Shown here: in pieces, positions 8,888-17,752 of the stretch
Position numbering within the stretch: the first letter of the stretch is position 1
Layout: each line of letters begins with the position of its first letter
From: Pseudomonadota bacterium
GTDB taxonomy: Bacteria > Pseudomonadota > Gammaproteobacteria > Xanthomonadales > Xanthomonadaceae
Direction: 5' to 3'
DNA length: 64,000 nt
Assembly: GCA_023388355.1 (NCBI GenBank)
Contig: JAEWGI010000080.1
Span: 1 to 64,000, forward strand
The notes under the pieces: generated by a model
What the model was told of the DNA's origin: nothing
Database searches by the model: none
What the model saw: the letters and a program-made list of their open reading frames with translations, nothing else
Translations under genes and position numbers: made by a program

Positions 8888-11848
8888 ATGAGACTGAAGC
8901 GAAACAAGCTGCGGGACGCGATCGCGCTGTCCCTGGCGGTGACTGCGGTCACCCTCGCGGGCAGCGGCGCTGCCCTGGCCCAGGAAACCGAAGAATCCCA
9001 GACCCAGACGCCCACCAGCCTGGACGCGATCACCGTCACCGGTACGCGCATCCAGAGCCAGACCTTCACTGCTTCGAGCCCGATCACCGAGATCAGCTCG
9101 GAGGAGTTCACCCAGTTCGGCGCGACCACGGTTGAGGATCTGGTCAACCAGTATCCCCAGGTCGACCTGAGCTTCGACAACTTCGAGAACAACGGTTCCT
9201 ACGGCCACGCCACCGTGTCCATGCGCGGCCTGGGCCCGGAGCGCACGCTGACCCTGGTCAACGGCCGCCGCCTGCCGGCCAGCCGCAACGAGGTCACCGA
9301 CCCCTCCATCATCCCGGCGGCCATGATCCGTCGCGTCGACATCCTGTCGGGCGGCGCCTCGGCCGTGTACGGCGCCGACGCCGTGGCCGGCGTGGTCAAC
9401 TTCGTGCTCGACGACAAGTTCGAAGGTGTCTCCCTCAACTTCGGCTACTCCGCCTACCAGCACGACAACGACAACGACTATTGGCAGCAGCTCAACGAAG
9501 AAGCGGGCTTCACGGCCCCTTCGGGCAACTCCGGTTTCGACGGCATCAGCCGCAATGCCGACCTCGTCGTGGGCAGCAGCTTCGCCGACGGCAGGGGCCA
9601 TGCGGTGGGTTGGGTGACCTGGCGCGAGAACGAAGCCCTCTACCACGGCCAGCGCGACTATTCCCACTGCTCGGTGTGGTACGACTTCGCCGCCTGCGGT
9701 GGTTCCGGTACCGCCAGCCCCGGCCGCTTCACGGTCAACCAGTGGGACCCCGTCGCTGGCGCGGTCGTGCCGTGGCCGGAGACCAATGACAACCACAACG
9801 ACAATCTCGGTGCGAACTACATCTTCGATGGCTCCGGAGGGTACGAGCGCGGCAGCTACGTCTACAACTACGCGCCGATCAACTTCTACCAGCGTCCGGA
9901 CACGCGCGTGACCGCGGGTTTCATGGGCAACTATGAAATCAACGAGCACTTCACGCCGTACATCGAGGCGATGTTCCTGGAGCGCAACTCGGACCAGCAG
10001 ATCGCCGAGTCCGGCGCCTTCGGCGTGCCGATCAACGTGCCCTGCAACAACGAGTACATCGGCTCGCTGTGCGCGGATGCCGGTGTGACCACCCCCGCCA
10101 CGCGCATCACCATGTGGAAGCGCAACGTCGAGGGCGGTCCCCGCATCCACATGAGCGAGGACACCACCTACCGCCTGGTCGCGGGCGTGCGCGGCGCCCT
10201 GTTCGATTCTTCGTGGAACTACGACGTGTCGATGCTGTCGGGCAAGACCAAGACCATCGACATCGGCAAGAACGACTTCCTGATCAGCCGCATCGCGGCC
10301 GCTGCGCTGGGCTGCGAAGATCCGGTCTATGGCACATTCCCCGGCTGCCTGCCGTACGACATCTGGACCGACAACATCTCGCAGGAAGCGGCCGACGCGA
10401 TGGCCGGCACCAGCTTCAGCATCTACAAGACCAACTACAGGGCGCTGTCGGCGGAAGCCAACGGCTACCTGGGCTTCGGCTTCCCGAGCGCGGATGGCGA
10501 GGAGATCGGCCTGGCCGTGGGTATGGAGCGTCGCGACTACTCCTTCCAGACCGAGTACGACGGCGACTCGGCCGCCGGCAACTTCGCCGGTGCCGGCGCC
10601 GCCAGCCTCCCGGTGGATGCGTCGAACACCGTGACCGACTTCTTCCTCGAAGCCGCGCTGCCGATCATCGTGAGCGAGGGCATGTTCAACCGCCTCGACG
10701 CCTCACTGGGCTACCGCTATTCGGACGACGAGACCTCGGGCAACTACGACACCTACAAGGTCGGCCTGAGCGGCATGTTCTGGGACAACAGGTTGCTGGT
10801 GCGCACGGGCTACAACCGTGCGGTGCGTGCACCGAGCCTCAACGACCTGTACTACACCCAGCGCATCGCCCTGAACAGCGGCGGCACCGACCTGTGCGCC
10901 GGCCCGATCCTGGACCGCGAGGGCAACGTCCGGCTGAACTACACGGCGGAGCAGTGCGCACGCACGGGCATGCCGGTGGGCATGTGGGGCTCCGTGCCGA
11001 GCAACCCGGCCAACCAGTACTACAACGTGACGGGCGGCAACCCCAACCTGGCGCCGGAAGTGGCCGACACCTACACCGTCGGCTTCGCGATCGAGCCGAT
11101 CGAGAACCTGAACCTGTCGCTCGACTGGTACAGCATCGAGATCGAAGGCGCGATCGGCGGCATCGGCTACAACACGATCCAGATCCTTTGCATGGAGCAG
11201 AACCTGTACTGCGACCGCATCCACCGTGACGCCCGCGCGGGCGACTACGACCTGTGGATCGGCCTGGCGTCGGATCCGCAGACCGGCCACATCAACAACC
11301 TGCCCGACAACATCGGTGTCTACGAGCGCGAAGGCATCGACCTGGCAGCGAACTACGCCTGGAACCTGGGCCCGGGCCGCCTGACCACCAGCCTGGTCGG
11401 CAACTACGTGCTGAAGGACTATACCCAGACGCTGGATTCGCAGCCGAGCACCGGCTACGACTGCAAGGGCCTGGTCAACGACACCCGCCTGTGCCAGACC
11501 CCGGAGTGGCGCCACATCGCTTCGGTCCGCTACAGCTGGGACCGTTGGGCGGTGGGCCTGCGCTGGCGCCACATCGACGGCATGGACTACAGGGACGTGG
11601 ACGGCAGCGCGATCACCGGTGCCGATCGTGTCATCTGGCTGGACGACGGCGTGCCGTCCTACAACTACCTCGACCTGAGCGGCAGCGTCACGGTCGGTCC
11701 GGCGCTGGTCTCGCTGGGCGTGAACAACGTGCTCGACAAGGAGCCGCCGTTCTCGGGCGACAGCGGCCTGTCCGCCAACGCCAACGCCCTGGGTGGTTAC
11801 GACCAGGTCGGTCGCTACATCTTCGGCAGCGTCTCGCTGAAGTTCTGA
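8888..11848 (+). CDS. TonB-dependent outer-membrane receptor
   Basis: 986-aa receptor for energised uptake across the outer membrane. Signal peptide of about 32 residues (ends in GAALAQ). A TonB-box-like LDAITVTGTRI is followed by the plug domain (ISSEEFTQFGATTVEDLVNQ; SMRGLGPERTLTLVNGRR; SGGASAVYGADAVAGVVNF) and a long beta-barrel ending in the aromatic strand YIFGSVSLKF. The composition is that of xanthomonad/sphingomonad receptors of the large type without a carboxypeptidase-like N-terminal extension. ATG 8888 is chosen because GGAGAGAGAGAG sits directly upstream. The strong terminator at 11876 closes the unit. The ligand is unknown; peptide or glycan compounds are usual for this subclass. 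Confidence 0.95.
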   Translation: MRLKRNKLRDAIALSLAVTAVTLAGSGAALAQETEESQTQTPTSLDAITVTGTRIQSQTFTASSPITEISSEEFTQFGATTVEDLVNQYPQVDLSFDNFENNGSYGHATVSMRGLGPERTLTLVNGRRLPASRNEVTDPSIIPAAMIRRVDILSGGASAVYGADAVAGVVNFVLDDKFEGVSLNFGYSAYQHDNDNDYWQQLNEEAGFTAPSGNSGFDGISRNADLVVGSSFADGRGHAVGWVTWRENEALYHGQRDYSHCSVWYDFAACGGSGTASPGRFTVNQWDPVAGAVVPWPETNDNHNDNLGANYIFDGSGGYERGSYVYNYAPINFYQRPDTRVTAGFMGNYEINEHFTPYIEAMFLERNSDQQIAESGAFGVPINVPCNNEYIGSLCADAGVTTPATRITMWKRNVEGGPRIHMSEDTTYRLVAGVRGALFDSSWNYDVSMLSGKTKTIDIGKNDFLISRIAAAALGCEDPVYGTFPGCLPYDIWTDNISQEAADAMAGTSFSIYKTNYRALSAEANGYLGFGFPSADGEEIGLAVGMERRDYSFQTEYDGDSAAGNFAGAGAASLPVDASNTVTDFFLEAALPIIVSEGMFNRLDASLGYRYSDDETSGNYDTYKVGLSGMFWDNRLLVRTGYNRAVRAPSLNDLYYTQRIALNSGGTDLCAGPILDREGNVRLNYTAEQCARTGMPVGMWGSVPSNPANQYYNVTGGNPNLAPEVADTYTVGFAIEPIENLNLSLDWYSIEIEGAIGGIGYNTIQILCMEQNLYCDRIHRDARAGDYDLWIGLASDPQTGHINNLPDNIGVYEREGIDLAANYAWNLGPGRLTTSLVGNYVLKDYTQTLDSQPSTGYDCKGLVNDTRLCQTPEWRHIASVRYSWDRWAVGLRWRHIDGMDYRDVDGSAITGADRVIWLDDGVPSYNYLDLSGSVTVGPALVSLGVNNVLDKEPPFSGDSGLSANANALGGYDQVGRYIFGSVSLKF

Positions 11849-11875
11849 TCGACACGCAACACGCTTCAAAGATTG

Positions 11876-11906
11876 GCGGCGGGCTTCGGCCCGCCGCTTT
11901 TTTTTT
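11876..11906 (+). terminator. Rho-independent terminator after the TonB receptor
   Basis: Perfect 9-bp GC stem (GCGGCGGGC/GCCCGCCGC) capped by a UUCG tetraloop and followed by nine T residues, 28 bp after the receptor stop codon. Textbook intrinsic terminator. Confidence 0.97.
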
Positions 11907-12131
11907 GCATGCCGCGAACCTGGTGTCCGCTGCATTCCCCGGGGACCGTTTCACGCTGCGACTGGGCCACGCGGGCGCTGGACTTCCGACACGTCCGGCA
12001 GTCCCGGCATCCCCCCACGGGTATCGAAAACGGGACGTGGATGCCACGCACACGCAAGACCGCGAGCCGCGATGGCCCACGCCACCGGCGCGTGTCCACG
12101 CATGCATGACGGTCTCGTCGTTGGGCGATCG

Positions 12132-12155
12132 GCAGGAGCCGTCAGCGGCTCCTGC
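12132..12155. repeat. REP-like hairpin (GCAGGAGCCG palindrome)
   Basis: Ten-bp perfect arms GCAGGAGCCG/CGGCTCCTGC around a TCAG loop. It resembles the family C REP elements found elsewhere in the window but has a shorter core. No T-run, so not a convincing terminator. It is the only structure I see in the 258 bp between the receptor terminator and the next gene. Confidence 0.5.
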
Positions 12156-12164
12156 AAAGACCGG

Positions 12165-12503
12165 TCAGTCACCCATCGGGCGGTCGCGCACCGGCTTGGC
12201 ATCCAGCTCGCGCACAAGACTCTGGGCGGCGCGCTCGCGCGCGTCCCACTGCTCCTGCGTGTGGCAGATGCGCTTGCGCATCCGGCTGCCGGTGACGTCC
12301 TCGGAGCGGCAGATCTTTTCCTGCTTGCCAGCTTCGGCACTCTCGGCCGAGGCGTTCGGAGCAGCCTCGTCCGTCTCCTGGGCCACCACCGGCCCCAGCG
12401 ACAGCAGGCCGGTCACGACGGTGGCCAGCAACAGGGAGCGAAATCCCGCTGCGCGCCGGGCGCGGCGGGCGGGCCGGATCGAACGGTCGAAGCGTGCGTG
12501 CAT
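12165..12503 (-). CDS. Small exported protein with ICRSEDVTGSRMRKRIC motif
   Basis: 112-aa protein. An Arg-rich start and hydrophobic segment (FRSLLLATVVTGLLSLGPVV, then AQ) indicate Sec export. The mature part is short and acidic, with the pattern C-R-x4-TGSR-x-R-K-R-x-C-x-T-x2-QW. This Cys pair around TGSR recurs in small periplasmic proteins of xanthomonads and sphingomonads; no function is known to me. Start ATG 12503 is preferred over an upstream Met because of the GGGAGA site in front. It sits alone on the minus strand downstream of the oxygenase group. Confidence 0.75.
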   Translation of the reverse strand: MHARFDRSIRPARRARRAAGFRSLLLATVVTGLLSLGPVVAQETDEAAPNASAESAEAGKQEKICRSEDVTGSRMRKRICHTQEQWDARERAAQSLVRELDAKPVRDRPMGD

Positions 12504-12637
12504 GCGATGGTCTCCCTTGGCCGGATCCGGCCCTGCGACTGGTGACAGAATCATACTAAGCCGCTCGCGCGCCCCGACGCCACTGGCCAGGGCGCGGAAT
12601 GGCTGCTCGGCCCACTATGTCCCGCGGCGCCTGCCCC

Positions 12638-14326
12638 TCAGGGCCGAGGCTGCATGTCGAAGGCGATCGTCAGCCGCGACTGGCGGTCGTCGAACGGCAC
12701 GGTGCCGTGCCAGGTATAGGACGGGAACAGTGCAAGGTGCCCGGGCTGCGGCGGGATGACCCGGCGAGGCGGCAGGTCCAGGCCCAGCTCCTCGAGCGGC
12801 TGGCCCAACTGGAGCCAGCCGGACTGGGACGCCGGGCCCGCGGCAAGCACGCTGTCGGGGAGCGAGACGTAGAAGGCCGAGCTTGCCCAACCCTTGGGAT
12901 GGATGTGGCTGGAATGACGGCCCTCGGCGGCGAGCCTTACCGACCACGACCCGACGAACCGCACGCTGCGCCGCCTGCGCGAGAGAAAAGGATGGGCGGC
13001 ATCGTCGGGTAGCGTGGCAACCCAGCGTTCGACAGCCGCGCGCAGCGCCTCCTGCGCCGCCTTGATCAGCGGATCGCTGCGCCCGAACAGCTGGCCCGCC
13101 GTCTGCGTGCCGCCGCGTACGCTCTGGCTCAGCGGTTCGCGCCTGGCTGTATGCAGCGCATCCAGGGTAGCCCGCAACTCCTGCAGGAACGTCTGCAGGT
13201 CGCCGTAGCCGGGCGGCGGCTCGATCTCGACGTAGCCGACCAGCCGCTCATAGTCGTGCAGCCAGTGTTCGCGTCCGTCGCCCGCAAGCCGCCAGGCAGT
13301 GCCGAGGTGGCTCCAGCCTTCCTGGTTGTGCGGATCGACCGCGACCACTTTGCTGGCGCAGGTGGCTGCCAGCTCGAAGCGACGGCTGCGGAACGAGTGC
13401 CTGGCGTACGCGTTCAGGAATTCCGGCTGGTCGCCCAGTTCGCCACGCGCCACGTCCGAATACAGGCCCGCGGCCTGGTCGATGCGCCCCAGCGCGTCCA
13501 GAGCCGAGGCGGCGAACCATTGCAGCATTGGATTCCCGGGATCGCGCTGGCGCAGGCGCTGCACCAGATCCAGCGCTTCCTCGGCTCGTCGGGCGGCCAG
13601 CAACCTCCGCGCGAATGCCAGCTGCAACCCGGCATTGTCCGGTTGCGCGCGCGCCGCTGCGCGAAACGCGGCGAACGGGTCTTCCCCCGGTGACGAGTCG
13701 TCGTCGCCGTTGTCCCAAAGCAGGCTGGCCAGGGTTTCGTGCGCAGGTGCATGGTCGGGATGCAGCGCCACCAGCCTGCGTGCGCCGGCCAGCGCTTCTT
13801 CGGTGCGGCCGGCGTCGGCCAGTACGCCGTTGATCGCGTCTTCCACGCCCGGCTCGCTGGCGCCGCGCTGGTGCAGCAGGTCGGCGGCCCGGCGCAGCGC
13901 AACGAGCGCCTCGTCGATGCGTCCGAGTTCGCGCAAGACCACGCCCAGGTCGACCCACGCCGACGGCTGCCCGGCCGATAGCGCCAGCGCGCGTCGCAGG
14001 ACGGGTTCGGCCGCCTCCCAGTCGCCCTGTCCGCGCAAATGCTTGCCGTGGCGGGCCAGCGAGACCCCGTAATTGCGCGAAACCACGGGATTGCCCGGCG
14101 ACAGCGCCAGTGCCCGTTCGAATGCCTCGTCGGCTTCCTGGCGGCGGCCAGTCTCGGCCAGGCACATGCCCATCAGCTGCCAGGCGTCCGCCGCCCGCGG
14201 CGCCTCTCTGGCCAGGTCCTGCGCGATGGCGAGCGCTTCAACGGCCTGCCCGGACTGCAGCAGGCCCAGCGCCTGCCTGAAGCGCGTGGCCTGCGTCGAG
14301 TCCAGTGGCTGGCTCCCCCCCGCCAC
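12638..14326 (-). CDS. TPR protein with C-terminal 2OG-Fe(II) oxygenase domain
   Basis: 562-aa fusion. The N-terminal two-thirds consists of tetratricopeptide-like repeats (for example AWQLMGMCLAETGRRQEADE and AWVDLGVVLRELGRIDEALV). The C-terminal domain of about 200 residues matches the putative 2OG-Fe(II) oxygenase family PF13759: metal ligands in HSSHIHPKGWASSAFYVSLP, a third His in SYTWHGTVPF and the 2OG-binding Arg in SRLTIAFD. It probably hydroxylates a protein or peptide substrate selected by the TPR part; the substrate is unknown. GTG start at 14326, 10 bp after the preceding stop. It is the last gene of a three-gene minus-strand unit. Confidence 0.88.
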   Translation of the reverse strand: MAGGSQPLDSTQATRFRQALGLLQSGQAVEALAIAQDLAREAPRAADAWQLMGMCLAETGRRQEADEAFERALALSPGNPVVSRNYGVSLARHGKHLRGQGDWEAAEPVLRRALALSAGQPSAWVDLGVVLRELGRIDEALVALRRAADLLHQRGASEPGVEDAINGVLADAGRTEEALAGARRLVALHPDHAPAHETLASLLWDNGDDDSSPGEDPFAAFRAAARAQPDNAGLQLAFARRLLAARRAEEALDLVQRLRQRDPGNPMLQWFAASALDALGRIDQAAGLYSDVARGELGDQPEFLNAYARHSFRSRRFELAATCASKVVAVDPHNQEGWSHLGTAWRLAGDGREHWLHDYERLVGYVEIEPPPGYGDLQTFLQELRATLDALHTARREPLSQSVRGGTQTAGQLFGRSDPLIKAAQEALRAAVERWVATLPDDAAHPFLSRRRRSVRFVGSWSVRLAAEGRHSSHIHPKGWASSAFYVSLPDSVLAAGPASQSGWLQLGQPLEELGLDLPPRRVIPPQPGHLALFPSYTWHGTVPFDDRQSRLTIAFDMQPRP

Positions 14327-14336
14327 CGCGTCGCCC

Positions 14337-14783
14337 TCAGCGGGTGCGGCGCACGCGCACGCTCACGCCGTTGGGCATGACCAGCGCGTAGCCGCCCAGG
14401 ATGGCCTTGCGCACCTGCACGACGTCGCCGGGACGCACGTGCCCCACGGTGCGCGCCTCAGTCTGCGCCCAGACCTGTCCGTTCTCGAGGGTGAACACGC
14501 GCCCCCGACCACCATGGTCCACCCGGGCCACCGGGCTTTCGATGCGTTCGGGCCGCTGCTGTCCGAGCGACCGTTCCTGTTCGGCGGCATCGAGGCCGAA
14601 GTCGGCCTGCGCCTGTTCCGTTGCCGCCTGCACGGCCTCGGCCGGCGGCGGGAAGGCGCGGTCGTAGCAGGCCAGGCGGGCCGCCGCGTCGGGCACGACA
14701 GCGCACTCATGGGATGCCGGCTGCGCAGCCGCGGGCAGCGCCAGCAGCAGGGACAGCATCGGTACGCAGGACTTCAACATCAT
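14337..14783 (-). CDS. Small exported protein with RLACYD motif
   Basis: 148-aa protein with a signal peptide (MMLKSCVPMLSLLLALPAAA). It has an ECAVVPDAAARLACYDRAFP motif: the Cys-x(n)-D-x3-RLxCYD pattern is common at the N terminus of mature periplasmic proteins of proteobacteria. A short beta-rich C-terminal domain (GQVWAQTEARTVGHVRPGDV, then VRKAILGGYALVMPNG) looks SH3/OB-like. Function unknown. Start ATG 14783 (a second ATG follows at 14780) has a GGAG site. It lies between two oxygenase genes on the same strand (32 bp and 10 bp spacing), so it is likely part of that operon. Confidence 0.82.
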   Translation of the reverse strand: MMLKSCVPMLSLLLALPAAAQPASHECAVVPDAAARLACYDRAFPPPAEAVQAATEQAQADFGLDAAEQERSLGQQRPERIESPVARVDHGGRGRVFTLENGQVWAQTEARTVGHVRPGDVVQVRKAILGGYALVMPNGVSVRVRRTR

Positions 14784-14815
14784 CGACTCCAGGGGGGGAT
14801 TGCGGGGAGGTTCGG

Positions 14816-16090
14816 TCAGGCGGCCTCGCCGGCGCTGCGCCAGTCGCGCATCGCCCCGGCGAGCGCCGTGGCCATTTCGCGCTCCGCGACGCTGAGCAGC
14901 GGGTTCCACACGTCGAACATCAGGATCACGCGCAGCTGCTGGCTGTCGTTGCGCGCCTCGTGCTCGATGGTGTCGTCGAACACCCAGCACTTGCCCTCGC
15001 GCCACGACCGGGTGTCGTAGCCGACGCGGAAGGTGCAGCCATCGGGCACCACCAGCGGCAAGTGCGCGACCAGCCGGGCGTTGGTCTCGCCGGTGTGCGG
15101 CGGGATGTGCGCGCCGGGCACCAGCGCCGAGAACATCGCGTTGGGGCACAGCCCCGCGATCTCCACCGAATCCACCAGCGCCAGCGCTTCGGCCGTGCGC
15201 GGGCACTGCGACAGGTGTTCGTGCACCGGCTGGCCGTGCGCGTAGAGGTGGAAGCCGCTCCAGTTGCGCGAATGGTTGAGCTTGTCCCACTGGTTGACCG
15301 GGTCGCCCGGCTTGTACTGGATGTAGGGGACGAATTCCTCGCCGCGGCTGGCCAGCATTTCCTGCAGCTCGGCCTTGATCACGTCGGTGCGCGATTCGAG
15401 TTCGCGCATCCAGGGGAACAGCGCGTCGTCGTAGAAGGTGAGCGCGGGCAGCCGCGGGACCTGCAGCTGGTTGCACTGCGAATGGTAGGGCCTGGTGCGT
15501 CCCGCGAGGATCGATACCGCCTCGTCCCAGCGCCCGGCCAGCGCCTGGTCGACCGTGGCGCGCTCGGCGGCCACCCGGTGCCCGAGGAAGTCGATGAGCT
15601 CCTGCGTATCGCGCTCGACCACCTCGCGCGCGTGGGCGAGGCGCTGGCGCAGCGCAGGCGGCCACTGGGGCTCGGCCGGCGCGACCTTGAGCACGTCGCG
15701 GAAGACGGCGGCCGCGTTGCGCGCCTGGCCCTGCCGTTCGAGGAACTCGCCCCGACCCAGCAGCGCCGGCAGGAAATAGGGATCGATCTCCAGCGCGGCG
15801 ATGATCGCCTGCCACTCCTGCTCCGGACGCCCGTCCTCGCGATGGACGCGGCCGATGGTGAGCAGGAGCATCGGGTCGCGCGGAGCGCGCGCGCGCGCCT
15901 GGCCGAGGAACTCCAGCGCCGCCTGCAGCTCGCCGCGCTGGAACGCGTGCACGCCGAGGCTGAAAAGCGCCTGCACGTTGCCCGGGTCGAGCGCCTGCAC
16001 CTGGCCCCAGAGCCGCTCGGCCTCCTGCCAGCGTCCGGCGGCGGCGGCGGCCCCGGCTGCGTTTACCAAAGACGACAGCTGTGCGTTCAC
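14816..16090 (-). CDS. TPR protein with aspartyl/asparaginyl beta-hydroxylase domain
   Basis: 424-aa protein. TPR-like repeats occupy about residues 1-160 (RWQEAERLWGQVQALDPGNV; LFSLGVHAFQRGELQAALEF). The C-terminal PF05118 domain shows the Fe(II)/2-oxoglutarate set: His in IPPHTGETNARL, the second His in DDTIEHEARN, and Arg in QQLRVILMFDVWNP. Enzymes of this family hydroxylate Asp/Asn side chains of proteins or peptides. First gene of a minus-strand unit with the RLACYD protein and a second, unrelated 2OG oxygenase. Length and motifs look intact. Target unknown. Confidence 0.92.
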   Translation of the reverse strand: MNAQLSSLVNAAGAAAAAGRWQEAERLWGQVQALDPGNVQALFSLGVHAFQRGELQAALEFLGQARARAPRDPMLLLTIGRVHREDGRPEQEWQAIIAALEIDPYFLPALLGRGEFLERQGQARNAAAVFRDVLKVAPAEPQWPPALRQRLAHAREVVERDTQELIDFLGHRVAAERATVDQALAGRWDEAVSILAGRTRPYHSQCNQLQVPRLPALTFYDDALFPWMRELESRTDVIKAELQEMLASRGEEFVPYIQYKPGDPVNQWDKLNHSRNWSGFHLYAHGQPVHEHLSQCPRTAEALALVDSVEIAGLCPNAMFSALVPGAHIPPHTGETNARLVAHLPLVVPDGCTFRVGYDTRSWREGKCWVFDDTIEHEARNDSQQLRVILMFDVWNPLLSVAEREMATALAGAMRDWRSAGEAA

Positions 16091-16178
16091 GACCCTGTTC
16101 CGTCCTCGCCGGATCGGCGCTGCCCCATTCTATCGGCCATCGGCGAACGCTGCCGACGCGGCCGGGCAGCGCCGCAAC

Positions 16179-16919
16179 TCAGTCGCGCGCCCGCCGGTAC
16201 GGCTCGAACAGCTTCAGCAGCCACGGCTTCTGCGCCAGCACCAGGCTGACGCCGACGCGGTCTTCCGCAGGCAGGGCCGCGTCGCGGGCGAGCAGGCTGT
16301 CGAATTCGCGGGCGACGTCTTCGAGCCGCTGCTTCAGCTGGGTCACGCCGTCGGGGCTGAGCGAGCCGCTGAGCAGCAGCAGGCGGTCGAGCTCGCCGTC
16401 GAAGGGATCGGCGAAGTAGTCGCCCAGCAGCGCGGTGCGGAAGTGCCGCTCCATCGGGCCGTCGGTGAGCCAGCGGAAGTTGCGCGCGGTCAGCGGGCGG
16501 GCGCGGTTGCCGGGCTGCAGTTCGATGATGCCCAGCCGGTCGAGCCGCACCAGCAGGCCGGTCCACTGCGGCAGGGTGAAGGCGAAATGCGCCATCGCGT
16601 CCTCCTGCCGCCAGCGGTTGATGCTCAGGAACATCGCCAGCATCAGCGCCGGATCGTCGACCAGGGCCTGCTCCTGCGCCCGGGTCAGCCGCGCCATCGG
16701 CTCGGCGCCGCGCCCGGCCTCGGCGCCCAGCTCGGCCAGGCCGACGCCCAGCACTTCGCAGATCTGCTCCAGCCGCAGCAGGCTCATCGCACGGCGCGAG
16801 AACATGCGCTTGACCGCCGCCTCGCTCAGTCCGATGCGCTGCGCCAGCTCGCGGTAGGTAAGCCCGCGCGCGCGCAGGCCGCGCTTGAGGGCGTTGATCA
16901 GGTCGACGGATACGCTCAT
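16179..16919 (-). CDS. XRE-family transcriptional regulator
   Basis: 246-aa regulator. The N-terminal lambda-repressor-type helix-turn-helix (about residues 5-65) includes LTYRELAQRIGLSEAAVKRM and ends in LEQICEVLGVGLAEL. The remaining 180 residues form an all-helical effector or dimerisation domain (FTLPQWTGLLVRLDRLGIIE) without a recognised ligand motif. It stands between the hydroxylase gene and a TetR regulator on the same strand; spacing to the TetR stop is only 34 bp, so the two regulators may share a transcript. Targets unknown. Confidence 0.88.
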   Translation of the reverse strand: MSVSVDLINALKRGLRARGLTYRELAQRIGLSEAAVKRMFSRRAMSLLRLEQICEVLGVGLAELGAEAGRGAEPMARLTRAQEQALVDDPALMLAMFLSINRWRQEDAMAHFAFTLPQWTGLLVRLDRLGIIELQPGNRARPLTARNFRWLTDGPMERHFRTALLGDYFADPFDGELDRLLLLSGSLSPDGVTQLKQRLEDVAREFDSLLARDAALPAEDRVGVSLVLAQKPWLLKLFEPYRRARD

Positions 16920-16953
16920 GGCGGACGTTGGCGGTTGAGCGGATGCGCCCGCC

Positions 16954-17610
16954 TCAGACCGGGACCAGCGTGGCGCTCAGGTGCTCGACGTAGGCCTCGA
17001 ACTCCTCCTGCGGCATGCGCGCCTGGTGCAGCTGCAGGTTGAGCTGGAGGAAGCCGACATAGGCGGCGTAGGTGAGCCGCGCGCGGTGCAGCGCATCCTC
17101 GCGCCCGAGCCCGGTCTGGCGGAAGGAGGCGGCCAGGTAGTCGAGGCGGCGCTTTGAAATGCGGTCGATCACCGGCTGCACCGCCGGATGGTCGAGCGCC
17201 TTGAGCAGGGCGCTGTAGATCACGTGCGACTGGTATTCGTGCGCGACCATCTGGAACAGCGCGCGCAGCCGCTCGCGCGGATCGGGCACGCGCTCGAGGG
17301 CTCCGAACACGGCCTCCTCCTCGACATGTTCCCAGCGCTCCAGCGCGGCCTGCAGCAGCGCCTCGCGCGAGGGGAAGTGCCAGTAGAAGCTGCCCTTGGT
17401 CACGCCCAGGCGGCGCGCCAGCGGTTCCACCGCGACCGCGGCCACGCCCTGTTCGGCGATCAGGTCGAGCGCGGCCTGGGCCCAGTCCTCGGCGCTCAGG
17501 CGGCCGCTGCGTTCGGGCTTTCCGCGCGCGGCGGCCGGTGCATCGGCGCCGGTGCCGTCGGCGGTTGCCGGAGATTTCGCGGCGGGTCTGGGCATTGGCT
17601 CGTTGTCCAT
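16954..17610 (-). CDS. TetR-family regulator next to fadE
   Basis: 218-aa repressor. Following an Ala/Pro-rich leader, the TetR DNA-binding domain is at about residues 37-85 (QAALDLIAEQGVAAVAVEPL, then RRLGVTKGSFYWHFPSREAL), with a large ligand-binding helical domain afterwards. It is divergent from fadE; the shared 142-bp intergenic region holds a promoter and a perfect palindrome at 17684-17695, so it most likely represses fadE and itself in response to acyl-CoA or a fatty acid. Start ATG 17610 chosen; ATG 17595 is possible; the open frame further upstream crosses the operator. Confidence 0.9.
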   Translation of the reverse strand: MDNEPMPRPAAKSPATADGTGADAPAAARGKPERSGRLSAEDWAQAALDLIAEQGVAAVAVEPLARRLGVTKGSFYWHFPSREALLQAALERWEHVEEEAVFGALERVPDPRERLRALFQMVAHEYQSHVIYSALLKALDHPAVQPVIDRISKRRLDYLAASFRQTGLGREDALHRARLTYAAYVGFLQLNLQLHQARMPQEEFEAYVEHLSATLVPV

Positions 17611-17653
17611 ACGCTGGCGTCGGGAAAGGTATCGTCGCCGATCCGCGGCCGTG

Positions 17654-17682
17654 TTGACAAGCCTGCGCGGCAATTCCATACT
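17654..17682 (+). promoter_or_regulatory. Promoter of fadE
   Basis: Perfect -35 TTGACA at 17654-17659, 17-nt spacer, CATACT at 17677-17682 (one mismatch to TATACT). Predicted transcription start falls within the adjacent palindrome at 17684-17695. Confidence 0.7.
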
Positions 17683-17683
17683 C

Positions 17684-17695
17684 GACCGTACGGTC
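17684..17695. promoter_or_regulatory. Probable TetR operator
   Basis: 12-bp perfect palindrome GACCGTACGGTC placed directly after the -10 box of the fadE promoter, covering the expected start point. The sequence has the ACCG-n-CGGT symmetry typical of TetR-family operators. The neighbouring divergent tetR gene is the obvious binding partner. Confidence 0.65.
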
Positions 17696-17752
17696 AGGCT
17701 CGTCACGATCCGCTCCCGGGCGTGACGCCACCATCGAGCTGGAGACATCGTG

